A stretch of 47,708 bases of DNA from an uncultured Porphyromonadaceae bacterium (GCA_947176915.1 CAMWSM010000015.1:1-47708), one strand, 5' to 3'. Positions 26,270-35,445 are shown, counted from the stretch's first letter. Program-made: numbers and translations. Notes: generated by a model from the letters alone, not told the origin.

Positions 26270-27133
26270 GTGAAGAGATTAATATTTACGCTGGCATTCA
26301 TCTTTTCGATGATGCCGAATTTATTTTCGCAATCAATGAATAATGATTTTAATGTATATGACCCTGCAGATGCGCTCGTAGAGATCAAGACCTCTTTGGG
26401 TGATGTGGTCGTGGAGTTGTATAATGACACGCCTCTCCATCGCGATAATTTCCTGAAACTGGTGGATAAGGGTTTCTATGACGGTGTGCTTTTCCATCGC
26501 GTTATTGATGAGTTTATGGTGCAGACGGGTGATCCCAAGTCAAAGGAGGCGTCTGCGGGAGAGGCTCTTGGCGATGGCGACCTTGGTTATACTGTGGAGG
26601 CGGAGATACGTTATCCGCGCCATTTCCATAAATACGGTGCTCTTGCTGCCGCGCGAACCGGAGATAATGTCAACCCGGAAAGACGTTCCTCGGCTTCTCA
26701 GTTCTATATTGTAACAGGCAAGAAAATATCTCCTGCAAGAATCGATGCCATTGAAAGGAACAATTATGAAAGAAGCCTTCAGGACGAATTCTCCCGTTTG
26801 ACGGCTGAGAATATGGACAGTATAAAGCGTCTTCGTCTCGCTCACGATTCTGTGGGACTCGAAAATCTTCGTCAGGATCTTATCCGTCGCACTGAAGAGG
26901 CTGTTAAGCCCATGCCCCTTCCGGAGGATATAAGAGAGGCATACACCACTGTCGGGGGCACGCCTCATCTTGACGGCACCTATACAGTTTTCGGACAGGT
27001 GGTGAAAGGAATGGATGTCGTTGAGAAGATTCAGAAAGTCGAGACAGACTCCGCCGACCGCCCAAAGGAGGATGTGCGAATAATATCCGCTAAAATAATT
27101 CGCAATTCTTCCGAAGAATTAAAGAATAAATAA
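26270..27133 (+). CDS. Secreted peptidyl-prolyl cis-trans isomerase, cyclophilin type
   Basis: Catalyses proline isomerisation during folding, probably in the periplasm. I choose the GTG at 26270: it gives MKRLIFTLAFIFSMMPNLFS, a clear signal peptide, and avoids overlap with the preceding gene; a longer frame exists to 26078. The mature protein has VEIKTSLGDVVVELYNDTP, FHRVIDEFMVQTGDP and ASQFYIVTG, and closes with HLDGTYTVFGQVVKGMDVVEK. Between the last two blocks is an insertion of about 75 residues, charged and helical, absent from E. coli PpiA. 287 residues. Confidence 0.92.
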   Translation: MKRLIFTLAFIFSMMPNLFSQSMNNDFNVYDPADALVEIKTSLGDVVVELYNDTPLHRDNFLKLVDKGFYDGVLFHRVIDEFMVQTGDPKSKEASAGEALGDGDLGYTVEAEIRYPRHFHKYGALAAARTGDNVNPERRSSASQFYIVTGKKISPARIDAIERNNYERSLQDEFSRLTAENMDSIKRLRLAHDSVGLENLRQDLIRRTEEAVKPMPLPEDIREAYTTVGGTPHLDGTYTVFGQVVKGMDVVEKIQKVETDSADRPKEDVRIISAKIIRNSSEELKNK

Positions 27134-27141
27134 GCCAAAAA

Positions 27142-27172
27142 TTTGTAGTTTAAGATTTAATTGCTAATTTTG
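27142..27172 (+). promoter_or_regulatory. Promoter of the DUF349 gene
   Basis: TTTG at 27142-27145, 19-bp spacer, TAATTTTG at 27165-27172. Start near 27179, leader of about 33 nt to the ATG at 27212. It overlaps the TTG at 27161 that would otherwise lengthen the gene. Confidence 0.75.
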
Positions 27173-27211
27173 GCGCAAAATAAGCAATCCAAACCAACTA
27201 ACCTATCAGCA

Positions 27212-29182
27212 ATGAACGAGCTTGATAAGATGTCGTCATCTTCCGACGACGTAATTCGCCCGGGTGTCTCCGATACACCTGTTGATCCTGTTTCTTCCGA
27301 AGCTCCAGCAGCCGGAGAGGATAAAAAGAACAATGTAGCCGAATATGTTTCAGTGACAGCAGTCACTGTCGATGATTCCGGAATCCATCTGCTTGCAGTG
27401 GAGCCGGCAGCAGAGAATGCTGCTCCTGCATTGTTGAAGCCTGAAGATATGTCGCGTGCATATCATGCTATGGATAAGCCTCAGCTTCTCGAATCGCTTA
27501 AGGCTATTCTTGAATCTGGCAATCTTGAGGCTCATAAGGAGGTGGCTCTGATCAAACAGGTCTTTTACACAATTCATAACAGGGAAATTACATCCCAGAT
27601 GGAGGCGTTCATTGCCGAAGGCAATTTGCCCGAAGATTTCTCATCTACTCCTGACGAATGTGAGGCTGAGATGAAAAATCTCCTTTCTGAATTCCGTGAG
27701 AAAAGAAATGCTTTCCTTGAGCAAAAGGAGGAGGAGCGTCGTGCCAATCTCGAACAAAAGAGAACCATCATTGCCGACCTCAAAACAATTGCTGAGGATA
27801 TAGATAACATCAATCTCCATTATTCTCGTTTCCAGCAACTTCAGCAGGATTTCAAAAATGTCGGTGAAGTGCCTGCCGGATATGACAACGACATCTGGAA
27901 AGAATATCAGGCTGCCGTTGAGCAGTTTTATGATCGCCTGAAGATGAATAAGGAGCTTCGCGACCTCGATTTCAAGAAAAATCTGGAACTCAAGACAATT
28001 CTCGTTGAGAAAGCTCGTGAACTCTCCGAACTTGCCGACCCTGTAGAGGCATTCCGCCGCCTTCAGGTGCTTCATGACCAGTTCCGCGAAATTGGTCCGG
28101 TAGCACGTGAAATGAGAGAGGAGATTTGGAATAACTTCAAGGAGGCGTCTACCGTTGTCAACAAGCGTCATCAGGATTTCTTCCAGGCAAGAAAAGCTGC
28201 AGAACAGGAAAATGAGGATGCCAAAATTGCTTTGTGTGAGAAGGCTGAGGCAATTGATTTCTCATCGTTCAAGACTTTCTCTGAATGGGATAATGCCACC
28301 AAGGAATTTCTTGCTTTGCAGCAGGAATGGAAAGGTCTTGGCTTTGCCTCAAGAAAAGTCAACAACCAACTCTTCACCCGTTTCCGTAAGACTTGCGACG
28401 AATTCTTTACTGCAAAGGCAGAATATTTCCGCCAGTCGAAGGAGGAACTGAAAGATAATTTTGCCAAGAAAGAGGCTCTTTGTGAAAAGGCTGAGGCGCT
28501 CAAGGAGAAGTTTGCAGAAAAGGGTGCGCTTGATAAGATGCAGGAGCTCCAGAAAGAATGGCGCACAATCGGAGTTGTGAAGAGAAAACAGGCGGATGAG
28601 GTTTGGAAACGTTTCTGTGCAGCCGTAGATGAATTTTACGATGCAAGAAAGAAACTCTTTTCAGGCAGACGTGATGAGGAAGCTGAGAATCTTAAGGCCA
28701 AGCGTGAGGTGATTGAGAAACTTAAGGCTATTTCGGAGGAATCGGAAAGAAAGGATGTCATAGATACTATCCGTCAGCTTCAGGCGGACTGGCAGAAAAT
28801 CGGACATGTGCCTTTCCGTCAGAAAGATGCCGTAACAGCTGATTATCGTCGTGAACTTGACCGACTCTTCAGCGCGTTTGATCTTCGTGATTCCCGTCAG
28901 AGGATGCGTCGTTTTGAAGGTGAAGTTAAGAAAATGGAGGGGGATGAGTCCCGACGTGAGCGCGACCGCCTCGTCCGCGCCATCGAAAGCCGTCAGGCTG
29001 AACTGAAGACTATAGAGAACAATCTCGGCTTCTTCAATGTTAAGTCTTCAGCCGGCAATTCCATGCTCAAGGAGTTTGAGAGGAAGATGCAGAAGATTAA
29101 AGACGATATCGCTCAGATCAAAGAGAAGATAGCGCTTCTTGACCGTCAGAAGAAAGAGAATAAAGAGGCCAAGGAGAACTGA
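27212..29182 (+). CDS. DUF349 domain-containing protein
   Basis: 656 residues from the ATG at 27212. A disordered acidic N terminus (to about 70) is followed by roughly five DUF349 helical repeats, each with a W-x-x-I/L-G core: QQDFKNVGEVPAGYD, LHDQFREIGPVARE, LQQEWKGLGFASRK, LQKEWRTIGVVKRK, LQADWQKIGHVPFR. It ends in a long charged coiled coil. Cytosolic. The repeat is common in bacteria, but its function is not established to my knowledge. It has its own promoter and terminator, so it is monocistronic. Confidence 0.9.
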   Translation: MNELDKMSSSSDDVIRPGVSDTPVDPVSSEAPAAGEDKKNNVAEYVSVTAVTVDDSGIHLLAVEPAAENAAPALLKPEDMSRAYHAMDKPQLLESLKAILESGNLEAHKEVALIKQVFYTIHNREITSQMEAFIAEGNLPEDFSSTPDECEAEMKNLLSEFREKRNAFLEQKEEERRANLEQKRTIIADLKTIAEDIDNINLHYSRFQQLQQDFKNVGEVPAGYDNDIWKEYQAAVEQFYDRLKMNKELRDLDFKKNLELKTILVEKARELSELADPVEAFRRLQVLHDQFREIGPVAREMREEIWNNFKEASTVVNKRHQDFFQARKAAEQENEDAKIALCEKAEAIDFSSFKTFSEWDNATKEFLALQQEWKGLGFASRKVNNQLFTRFRKTCDEFFTAKAEYFRQSKEELKDNFAKKEALCEKAEALKEKFAEKGALDKMQELQKEWRTIGVVKRKQADEVWKRFCAAVDEFYDARKKLFSGRRDEEAENLKAKREVIEKLKAISEESERKDVIDTIRQLQADWQKIGHVPFRQKDAVTADYRRELDRLFSAFDLRDSRQRMRRFEGEVKKMEGDESRRERDRLVRAIESRQAELKTIENNLGFFNVKSSAGNSMLKEFERKMQKIKDDIAQIKEKIALLDRQKKENKEAKEN

Positions 29183-29200
29183 TATTAATATTCATAATCA

Positions 29201-29242
29201 AAGGGACGGCATCGCCAAAGGCAATTCGCGATGTCGTCCCTT
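29201..29242 (+). terminator. Terminator after the DUF349 gene
   Basis: Arms 29201-29215 and 29228-29242 (AAGGGACGGCATCGC / GCGATGTCGTCCCTT) pair over 15 bp with one G:T, followed by TTCGGTTTT. Confidence 0.75.
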
Positions 29243-29291
29243 CGGTTTTAACTGACATTAGTTTTATAATGTCGCGTGTGTAGATTGAATT

Positions 29292-29903
29292 ATGATGAAA
29301 TTATTTCTATGGGGATTGATTCTTCTCATGGCTTTTTCCGCTCAATCAGCGTTTGCTGAAAGAGGGAATAATGAGAAATGGGAGGAATGTGCTCGTCTGG
29401 CACAATCGGGTGATGCCGATGCCCAATATAGGATGGGGAAGATCTATCAGGAGGGTACGCTCGTGGGGTCGGATCCTTCCGAGGCTTTCTATTGGTTTAA
29501 AAAATCTGCTTCCAATGGCAACGGGGATGCCTGTTATGAGGTGGGACTGTGTTTTCGCTATGGATATGGAGTCATACCGGACAATAGGATTGCGGCTGAA
29601 AATTTTTGGCGTGCGGCTGAAAAAGGGAGTGTCGAAGGAGCGTATTGTTATGCTGAAATGCTCCGGGATGGAGTAGGGGTCCCCGCCGACAAGGCAAAGG
29701 CATATAAATGGTTTACGGTGGCTTCAAAGTCAGGTTATGCAGATGCCGCAAAACAGGCAGAAAGCCTTAAGTCTTTTTCAGGGAGTGGAAAGGCGTCAAA
29801 ATCCATGTCGAGCAAAATTAGAGATAATAAAAAGCATGTCAAAGCCGGAGGCAAGCGTGCTTCCAAAGCCTCCATTCGCAAGCAGAAACATAAACGTAAA
29901 TAA
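29292..29903 (+). CDS. Secreted Sel1-repeat protein with a basic tail
   Basis: 203 residues. A signal peptide (MMKLFLWGLILLMAFSAQSA, then FA) is followed by about three Sel1 repeats (about 42-155), with signatures such as ADAQYRMGKIYQEG and GDACYEVGLCFRYGYG. Sel1 repeats are helical scaffolds for protein contacts. The last 45 residues are very rich in Lys, Arg, Ser and Ala and end KQKHKRK, presumably unstructured. Partner unknown. serB starts nine bases after its stop, suggesting co-transcription without an obvious link. Confidence 0.85.
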   Translation: MMKLFLWGLILLMAFSAQSAFAERGNNEKWEECARLAQSGDADAQYRMGKIYQEGTLVGSDPSEAFYWFKKSASNGNGDACYEVGLCFRYGYGVIPDNRIAAENFWRAAEKGSVEGAYCYAEMLRDGVGVPADKAKAYKWFTVASKSGYADAAKQAESLKSFSGSGKASKSMSSKIRDNKKHVKAGGKRASKASIRKQKHKRK

Positions 29904-29912
29904 TTCTACCCT

Positions 29913-31214
29913 ATGTCTGACAATATTATTACCGAAAATCCCGCCACATCACAGGATGGGAAGAGAGAACTTATTTTGATCAATATTTCAGGTGCAGATA
30001 AAAGCGGTCTGACTGCTGCGCTGACAGAAATTCTCGCTCGTTATGACGCAACTGTCCTCGATATAGGTCAGGCTGACATACATCATACTCTTTCACTCGG
30101 CATACTCTTTATGACTGATAGCCGCAAGAGCGGTGAAATCGTTAAGGAACTTCTTTTTACCACCAATGAACTGAAGGTGCAGGTCTCTTTCCAGATCGTC
30201 AGCGAGGAGGAGTATAACGATTGGGTCAGCCGTCAGGGTAAGAATCGATATATCATCACTATCCTGGGAAGAAAAATCACTGCCAATCAGATTTGTGCCA
30301 CTGCGAAGGTCATCAGCGAGCAGGGGTTGAATATTGATGCCATTTCACGTCTTACGGGACGTATTCCTCTTGAAGAGGGCTCACAGCCCGCTACTAAGGC
30401 GTGTATCGAATTTTCCGTGCGAGGCACTCCTATCGACCAGCTTCAGATGAAGAGTGATCTGATGAGACTTTCGCGTGAACTTAACTACGACATATCAATG
30501 CAGGAAGATACGATTTACCGTCGTTCGCGCAGGCTTATCTGTTTTGATATGGATTCCACGCTGATCCGCACGGAGGTGATCGACGAATTGGCAGACCGTG
30601 CCGGAGTGGGTCCGGAGGTAAGGGCAATTACAGAGGCGGCTATGCGCGGAGAGATAGATTTTCAGGAAAGCTTCAAGCGAAGAGTGGCATTGCTGAAAGG
30701 TCTTGACGTCAGTGTCATGAAAGAGATAGCTGAAAATCTTCCCATCACTGAAGGGGTTGACCGTATGATGAAAGTGCTTAACCGCTCAGGTTACAAGACA
30801 GCCATACTTTCAGGTGGATTTACATATTTCGGCAACTATCTCAAGCAGAAATATAATTTCGATTATGTCTATGCCAATGAACTGGAGATTGGACCGGACG
30901 GTAAACTTACAGGCCGCTATTTGGGAGATATAGTAGACGGCCGCCGTAAGAAGGAGTTGCTGAGGCTCCTTGCTCAGGTGGAGAATATAGACATTGCCCA
31001 GACCATCGCCGTAGGGGATGGTGCCAACGACCTTCCCATGCTTTCTGAAGCCGGTCTTGGAATCGCCTTTCATGCCAAGCCAAAGGTGAAAGCGGAGGCT
31101 GAGCAAAGCATCTCAACCATCGGTATTGACGGAGTGCTTTACTTCCTCGGATTTAAGGATTCCTTCATTTCCCCCTCCAATCCCTCTGTAACGGTAGCGG
31201 TTCCGGAAAAATAG
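29913..31214 (+). CDS. serB: Phosphoserine phosphatase with N-terminal ACT domains (SerB)
   Basis: Last step of serine synthesis: phosphoserine to serine. Two ACT-like domains (about 18-100 and 112-190) likely sense amino acids. The HAD phosphatase domain starts near 207 with FDMDSTLIRTEV (Asp212 nucleophile, Asp214), and later has ILSGGFTYFG and VGDGANDLPML. 433 residues, longer than E. coli SerB (322) because of the tandem ACT region, as in other Bacteroidetes and actinobacteria. Confidence 0.95.
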   Translation: MSDNIITENPATSQDGKRELILINISGADKSGLTAALTEILARYDATVLDIGQADIHHTLSLGILFMTDSRKSGEIVKELLFTTNELKVQVSFQIVSEEEYNDWVSRQGKNRYIITILGRKITANQICATAKVISEQGLNIDAISRLTGRIPLEEGSQPATKACIEFSVRGTPIDQLQMKSDLMRLSRELNYDISMQEDTIYRRSRRLICFDMDSTLIRTEVIDELADRAGVGPEVRAITEAAMRGEIDFQESFKRRVALLKGLDVSVMKEIAENLPITEGVDRMMKVLNRSGYKTAILSGGFTYFGNYLKQKYNFDYVYANELEIGPDGKLTGRYLGDIVDGRRKKELLRLLAQVENIDIAQTIAVGDGANDLPMLSEAGLGIAFHAKPKVKAEAEQSISTIGIDGVLYFLGFKDSFISPSNPSVTVAVPEK

Positions 31215-31267
31215 TTAAACATATTAATCGCAGAGATTGTTATATTTACAAAATAATCTTTGGAATT

Positions 31268-31564
31268 ATGAAAAAATATGTTGATAAAATCAAAGAGTCA
31301 AAACCGACTCTTGTAGTTTTCGAACATGCCGGAAAGAACGATTCGGTAGAAGTAAAATATCTTGCGCAGGAACTTAAAGCAAAATTTGGAGACTCGGCAA
31401 ATATTGAGCGAGTAGACGGATCCTACAATGGACACATGAAGCTGCAATATAAGCTTGAGGAATATCCCACCTACGTTCTCTTTAAAGAGGGGCAGGAGTT
31501 GATGAGAGAAAGCGGAAAGAAAACTCTGGCACAGCTCGAAGACATGGTGCAGCGCGCACTCTAA
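31268..31564 (+). CDS. Thioredoxin-fold protein without cysteines
   Basis: 98 residues. It has the thioredoxin shape: LVVFEH strand, a helix, then the cis-proline region EEYPTYVLFKEGQELMRESG and a final helix. The CxxC redox site is replaced by EHAGKND and there is no cysteine anywhere in the protein. It cannot be a disulfide reductase; a binding or chaperone role is likely, as with other redox-dead thioredoxin folds. Cytosolic. Follows serB by 53 bases and is closed by a terminator. Confidence 0.75.
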   Translation: MKKYVDKIKESKPTLVVFEHAGKNDSVEVKYLAQELKAKFGDSANIERVDGSYNGHMKLQYKLEEYPTYVLFKEGQELMRESGKKTLAQLEDMVQRAL

Positions 31565-31593
31565 GAGACAATACAGCTGCAACATCAATATCA

Positions 31594-31625
31594 CGGCAGG
31601 CATTATTTCCGAATAATGCCTGCCG
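31594..31625 (+). terminator. Terminator after the thioredoxin-fold gene
   Basis: Perfect 14-bp arms, 31594-31607 (CGGCAGGCATTATT) and 31612-31625, with a 4-nt loop, followed by CTTTTCTTATTTT. Confidence 0.85.
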
Positions 31626-31659
31626 CTTTTCTTATTTTACCGGGAGAAGTGTTAACGGA

Positions 31660-31810
31660 AACTGGGAGGAGGGTCAGTCCTCTGACCCGAGGGTGAGCAA
31701 GAAGGTAATTTCACGGGGGAGTAGTTATGGGGTTTTTTACGGGGATTTTTGCTGGGACAGACCGGGGCAGGGGACTGCCCCTACTCCCGGGGGACTGCCC
31801 CGACTCCCGA
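31660..31810. repeat. Dispersed two-hairpin intergenic repeat, copy A
   Basis: This 350-base gene-free gap holds a G/C-rich element also seen near 46701-46832. It has two perfect short hairpins: GGGTCAG-TCCT-CTGACCC (31671-31688) and GGGGCAG-GGGA-CTGCCCC (31764-31781), 93 bases apart. The right end carries two tandem 20-bp units (31771-31790 and 31791-31810) differing at two positions. No coding potential is evident. The rest of the gap, to 31914, is the A/T-rich upstream region of the patatin gene. Confidence 0.85.
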
Positions 31811-31914
31811 GGGGAGGGGGAAGAAAGAAATGGATGGCGTAACTTTTTTATATTTTTAGTTGTTATTAAGATAAATTCATTTTTCTCCTCTTTCTAACCT
31901 CAAACTTTTCCACA

Positions 31915-34245
31915 ATGAACTTTTCCATGTCTTCTCTATCTAAACTGTATCTTTTAATTTCGCTAATTCTATCCGGTAGCATTCTCTTTCCTGCAAATGC
32001 GGAAGAGAAAGTGGGTCTTGTGTTGAGCGGAGGCGGTGCCAAAGGCATTGCCCATGTAGGCATTATAAAGGCTCTCGAAGATAATGATATTCCCATCGAT
32101 TACGTAACGGGAACATCTATGGGTGCAATCGTGGGGAGCCTCTACAGTTGCGGATGGTCGCCCGAAAGAATGATGCAGATGTTCACATCTCAGGATTTCA
32201 GAAACTGGAGTACAGGCACAGTTAATAAGAATCTGGAATATTATCTAAATACACCTACCCCCACTCCGAAATGGCTCTCGTTAAACATAAATTTCAAAGA
32301 TACCACCAATAATCTGATGAGCCAGATAATTCCAACCTCACTGATCAATCCTACTCCTATGAACATTGAGTTTCTGGAAATTTTCTCTCCTTATACGGAG
32401 CAGTGCGGGGGTAATTTCAATAATCTCTTTGTCCCCTTCCGGTGTGTTACAAGTGATGTGTACAGCAAACATAAAATAGTGCTAAAATCGGGCTCTCTGG
32501 GTGATGCCGTGAGAGCATCCATGAGTTTTCCGTTAGTGTTCAAGCCTATAGAACTTGACGGAGTGCTTGTTTACGACGGTGGTATATATGACAATTTCCC
32601 TGTGAATGTGATGGAGAAGGACTTCGATCCTAATTTCATCATCGGAGTATCAGTATCTTCTGCCGACACTAAGCCGATCCGTGGAGACATTTACAGCCAG
32701 CTTGAGGATATGATTATCCAGAACAACGACTACAGCCTTCCTGCCGATAAGGGGGTGAAGATTCAGGTGCCTGTCCTCAATTTCGGTGTGCTTGATTTCG
32801 ATCAGGCCCAGGAGATATACAATATAGGCTATAAGACAGGTCTTTCAATGGTCGATTCAATCAAGCATCGACTTCCGGCACGTCGTCCTCTTTCTGAAGT
32901 GAAGGCTCATAGGGAATCTTTCGCTCATGCCACTCCCGAAGTCATTTTCGATTCAGTTTCAGTAACCGGCGCGAAACCAAATCAGGCAAAATATCTGGAA
33001 TTTCTTTTCACCGGTCCTAAGAGAAAAGAGGAGCCGCTCACTCTCCAAAGGGTGAAAGACTCATATTATAGGGCTGTCGGCACAGGGAAATTATCCGACC
33101 TTCTCCCGCAGGCAGAGTTTGGAAAGGATGGCAAGTCGGATCTTCTTTTAAAGGCATCAGTGAAAAATCCCTGGAGCGTAGGAGTCGGCGGCTGGATTAC
33201 CTCTTCAACCAACAGCATGCTCTACCTTACTTTCGGTTATCATACCCTCAGCTTCAACTCCCTTGACCTCGATCTTGGAGCATGGGTAGGACAATCTTAC
33301 TATGCCGGGCAATTGAGCGCCAAATTCGGACTCCGCACCTCTCTGCCCTCATACATGCAGTTTGACGCTGTCGTGAGCCGTCAGAAATATTATGACTCCG
33401 AATTATTGTTCTATCAGACAAGCACCCCCTCCTTCATTACCGACACACAAGGTTTCTTCCGCCTTAATTATTACTGGGCTCTCGGAAGAATGGCTAAAGG
33501 ATATGCAAGTGTCGCCTACGGCTGGGAGGGGAACAACTATTTCCCCTACAACGAAGGTTCTTTCTCCGGAATAGAGAAAGATAAGAGCCGTTACCGAATA
33601 GGAGCCCTCAAAGTCGGCGCCGAACTCAATACTCTTAACGACCAGCTTTATCCGAGCTCAGGCAAGGAATGGATTCTCAATGTCTTGCTCAGCCATGAGC
33701 AGAATAAGTTCATGCCTGGAAATCCCGAACAGGCGCCTACTGACTGGCAGACCCATCTGCGTGCCTCCGCCGAGTTGCTTTGGCGGCACTATTTCTCCCT
33801 TCACGACCATTTCAAGTTAGGGACAATGGTTAACGGGATAGCAACCCTTCAGTCGCTATATCAGACCTATACTGCCACTCTTATCCATGCTCCTGCGTTT
33901 GCTCCAACTCCCTCCACGAAGAATTATTTCAATCCCGCGTTCCGCTCGGATAATTATGTAGCCGTAGGACTTATACCGATATGGTCTCCATTCTCACGCG
34001 CTCAACTTCGCGGCGATTTTTATGCATTCGCTCCCATACGGAACATTATGCCGACGGAAGATGGATATGCACATTATCATCGGTGGTTTCACAAGCCGGA
34101 ATTCATAGGAGAGGTGGCAGCGGTATATAATTTCCCCTTTGCAAGTCTTTCACTCTACGTCAATTATCTTTCCTCTCCAAAAGACAATTGGAATTTCGGA
34201 ATCAATTTCGGTCTCTTCTTCCAGGCTCCGAAGATTCTGCGCTGA
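31915..34245 (+). CDS. Patatin-like phospholipase with C-terminal outer-membrane barrel
   Basis: 776 residues. A signal peptide (about 1-29, ending FPANA) precedes a patatin domain with the oxyanion loop GGGAKG (39-44), nucleophile Ser68 in GTSMG, and catalytic Asp221 in YDGG. A POTRA-like segment is likely near 330-400, then a long beta-strand region to the C terminus resembling BamA/Omp85 surface-antigen barrels. This is the layout of PlpD-like (type Vd) proteins, which place a lipase at the cell surface; substrates are probably phospholipids. The last 44 bases overlap the convergent apbE gene, so the last barrel strand and the C-terminal tail are encoded opposite the apbE 3' end. Confidence 0.92.
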   Translation: MNFSMSSLSKLYLLISLILSGSILFPANAEEKVGLVLSGGGAKGIAHVGIIKALEDNDIPIDYVTGTSMGAIVGSLYSCGWSPERMMQMFTSQDFRNWSTGTVNKNLEYYLNTPTPTPKWLSLNINFKDTTNNLMSQIIPTSLINPTPMNIEFLEIFSPYTEQCGGNFNNLFVPFRCVTSDVYSKHKIVLKSGSLGDAVRASMSFPLVFKPIELDGVLVYDGGIYDNFPVNVMEKDFDPNFIIGVSVSSADTKPIRGDIYSQLEDMIIQNNDYSLPADKGVKIQVPVLNFGVLDFDQAQEIYNIGYKTGLSMVDSIKHRLPARRPLSEVKAHRESFAHATPEVIFDSVSVTGAKPNQAKYLEFLFTGPKRKEEPLTLQRVKDSYYRAVGTGKLSDLLPQAEFGKDGKSDLLLKASVKNPWSVGVGGWITSSTNSMLYLTFGYHTLSFNSLDLDLGAWVGQSYYAGQLSAKFGLRTSLPSYMQFDAVVSRQKYYDSELLFYQTSTPSFITDTQGFFRLNYYWALGRMAKGYASVAYGWEGNNYFPYNEGSFSGIEKDKSRYRIGALKVGAELNTLNDQLYPSSGKEWILNVLLSHEQNKFMPGNPEQAPTDWQTHLRASAELLWRHYFSLHDHFKLGTMVNGIATLQSLYQTYTATLIHAPAFAPTPSTKNYFNPAFRSDNYVAVGLIPIWSPFSRAQLRGDFYAFAPIRNIMPTEDGYAHYHRWFHKPEFIGEVAAVYNFPFASLSLYVNYLSSPKDNWNFGINFGLFFQAPKILR

Positions 34246-35227
34246 TCAGTCTTTTCCGGAAGCCCTCGGAATGCCATACGGTTGAATCCTCTCTTATAAG
34301 CATTCCGTCGAGATTCAGTCTTTTAAGAATTGATATTGCTCCCTCCATGCCTGTTGCCATGCATGCCGTGGCAACGGCATCTGCCTCCATACACGTAGGG
34401 GCTATGACAGTAGCGCTCAATATGTCGGTCTTTACGGGGCGTCCGCTGAGCGGAGAGATGGTATGTCCTAAATTTTTTCCACCCTCTGTGTGAAAATTGC
34501 GGTAGTTCCCGGAAGTGGCAATTCCATCGTTTCCGATCTCTATCACTGCTCCCGATTCTTTGGAATTTATATTGTTTTCTGACGGACTGTCGATAGATAT
34601 TCTCCATCTTCTTCCCCCGGGAGCATTTCCTCCCGAAGCAATCTCTCCTCCAATCTCCACAAGATAATCCCTTACACCATTCCTTTCCAGCATCTCTGCC
34701 ACCATATCGCATCCGTATCCCTTCGCTATGGCGGAGAAATTGAATTGAGTGCGGCTGTCATTCTTAATAATCCTTCCTTTGTCGAGGAAGGTTTTTTTTA
34801 TACCCACAAATTTCAGCACGCTGTCAATGGCAGCCGTGTCAGGCGTAATCTTATGGCCTTTCCCAAAACCCCATGCAGTAATGAGCGGAGAGAGGGTAGG
34901 GTCGAACATCCCTCCGCTCGCCTCATTGATTTTCCTTGACTCCTCATACACCCTTATAAAATGAGAGTCTACCTCACTTTCCGGCAAACGGTTGACACGG
35001 CTTACCAAAGAGGTGGAATCAAAAACGTTCAGGCTGCCTCCCACTTCATTCAGCACCCTCATGACCGAATCTGCCAGCGAGGGATCGCCGCTAAAAGTGA
35101 TGTGATAAGAAGTGTTCCATATCATGCCGGAAGTCCTTACATAACCTGACGGGCGCGAGCATCCGGTTGCTATCAGCAACAAAATCCAAACTAAGGAAAA
35201 TAATCTGTGGGTTTTCTTTTTCATCAT
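34202..35227 (-). CDS. apbE: FAD:protein FMN transferase, lipoprotein (ApbE)
   Basis: Attaches FMN to a Thr/Ser of target proteins such as NqrB/NqrC or RnfG. The N terminus, MMKKKTHRLFSLVWILLLIA followed by TGC, is a lipoprotein signal, so it is anchored in the envelope. Family motifs: GGSLNVFDSTS, GGMFDPTLSPLITAWGFG, NFSAIAKGYGCDMVAE, VEIGGEIASGG, HTISPLSGRPV. I choose the start at 35227, since an earlier in-frame Met (35248) spoils the signal peptide; 341 residues. No nqr or rnf genes are in the window. The 3' end overlaps the patatin gene by 44 bases with no terminator between. Confidence 0.93.
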   Translation of the reverse strand: MMKKKTHRLFSLVWILLLIATGCSRPSGYVRTSGMIWNTSYHITFSGDPSLADSVMRVLNEVGGSLNVFDSTSLVSRVNRLPESEVDSHFIRVYEESRKINEASGGMFDPTLSPLITAWGFGKGHKITPDTAAIDSVLKFVGIKKTFLDKGRIIKNDSRTQFNFSAIAKGYGCDMVAEMLERNGVRDYLVEIGGEIASGGNAPGGRRWRISIDSPSENNINSKESGAVIEIGNDGIATSGNYRNFHTEGGKNLGHTISPLSGRPVKTDILSATVIAPTCMEADAVATACMATGMEGAISILKRLNLDGMLIREDSTVWHSEGFRKRLISAESSEPGRRDRN

Positions 35228-35319
35228 TGATGCAAGGTATGTCTCCAAAATTTTATGAAAAAATTGGATGGGATGATTAAAATATGTTCACAAAGTTAGT
35301 AAAAATAAAGAATATTATA

Positions 35320-35327
35320 TAAATTTG
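35320..35327 (+). promoter_or_regulatory. Possible -7 element for the DJ-1 gene
   Basis: TAAATTTG fits the Bacteroidetes -7 element, but the -33 box is weak. The facing TAACTTTG on the minus strand (35298-35291) may serve apbE. The two would give divergent promoters around this spot. Confidence 0.4.
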
Positions 35328-35353
35328 TAACCCGAATGTGATGCTTTCATTCC

Positions 35354-35375
35354 ACATCACGGATTTCCGTGATGT
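35354..35375. other. Perfect 22-bp palindrome between apbE and the DJ-1 gene
   Basis: Two 10-base arms, ACATCACGGA and its exact complement, around TT. It lies in the 200-base gap between divergent genes, so it cannot be an ordinary terminator of either. Its size and symmetry suit a dimeric repressor or activator site; it would fall just after a possible start site for the DJ-1 gene. The binding protein is unknown. Confidence 0.7.
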
Positions 35376-35445
35376 AAAACAGGAAACTTATTTGTGTCAA
35401 ATCTTACTATAACCGAAATTTACCTTATAAATTAAATTATTGATT

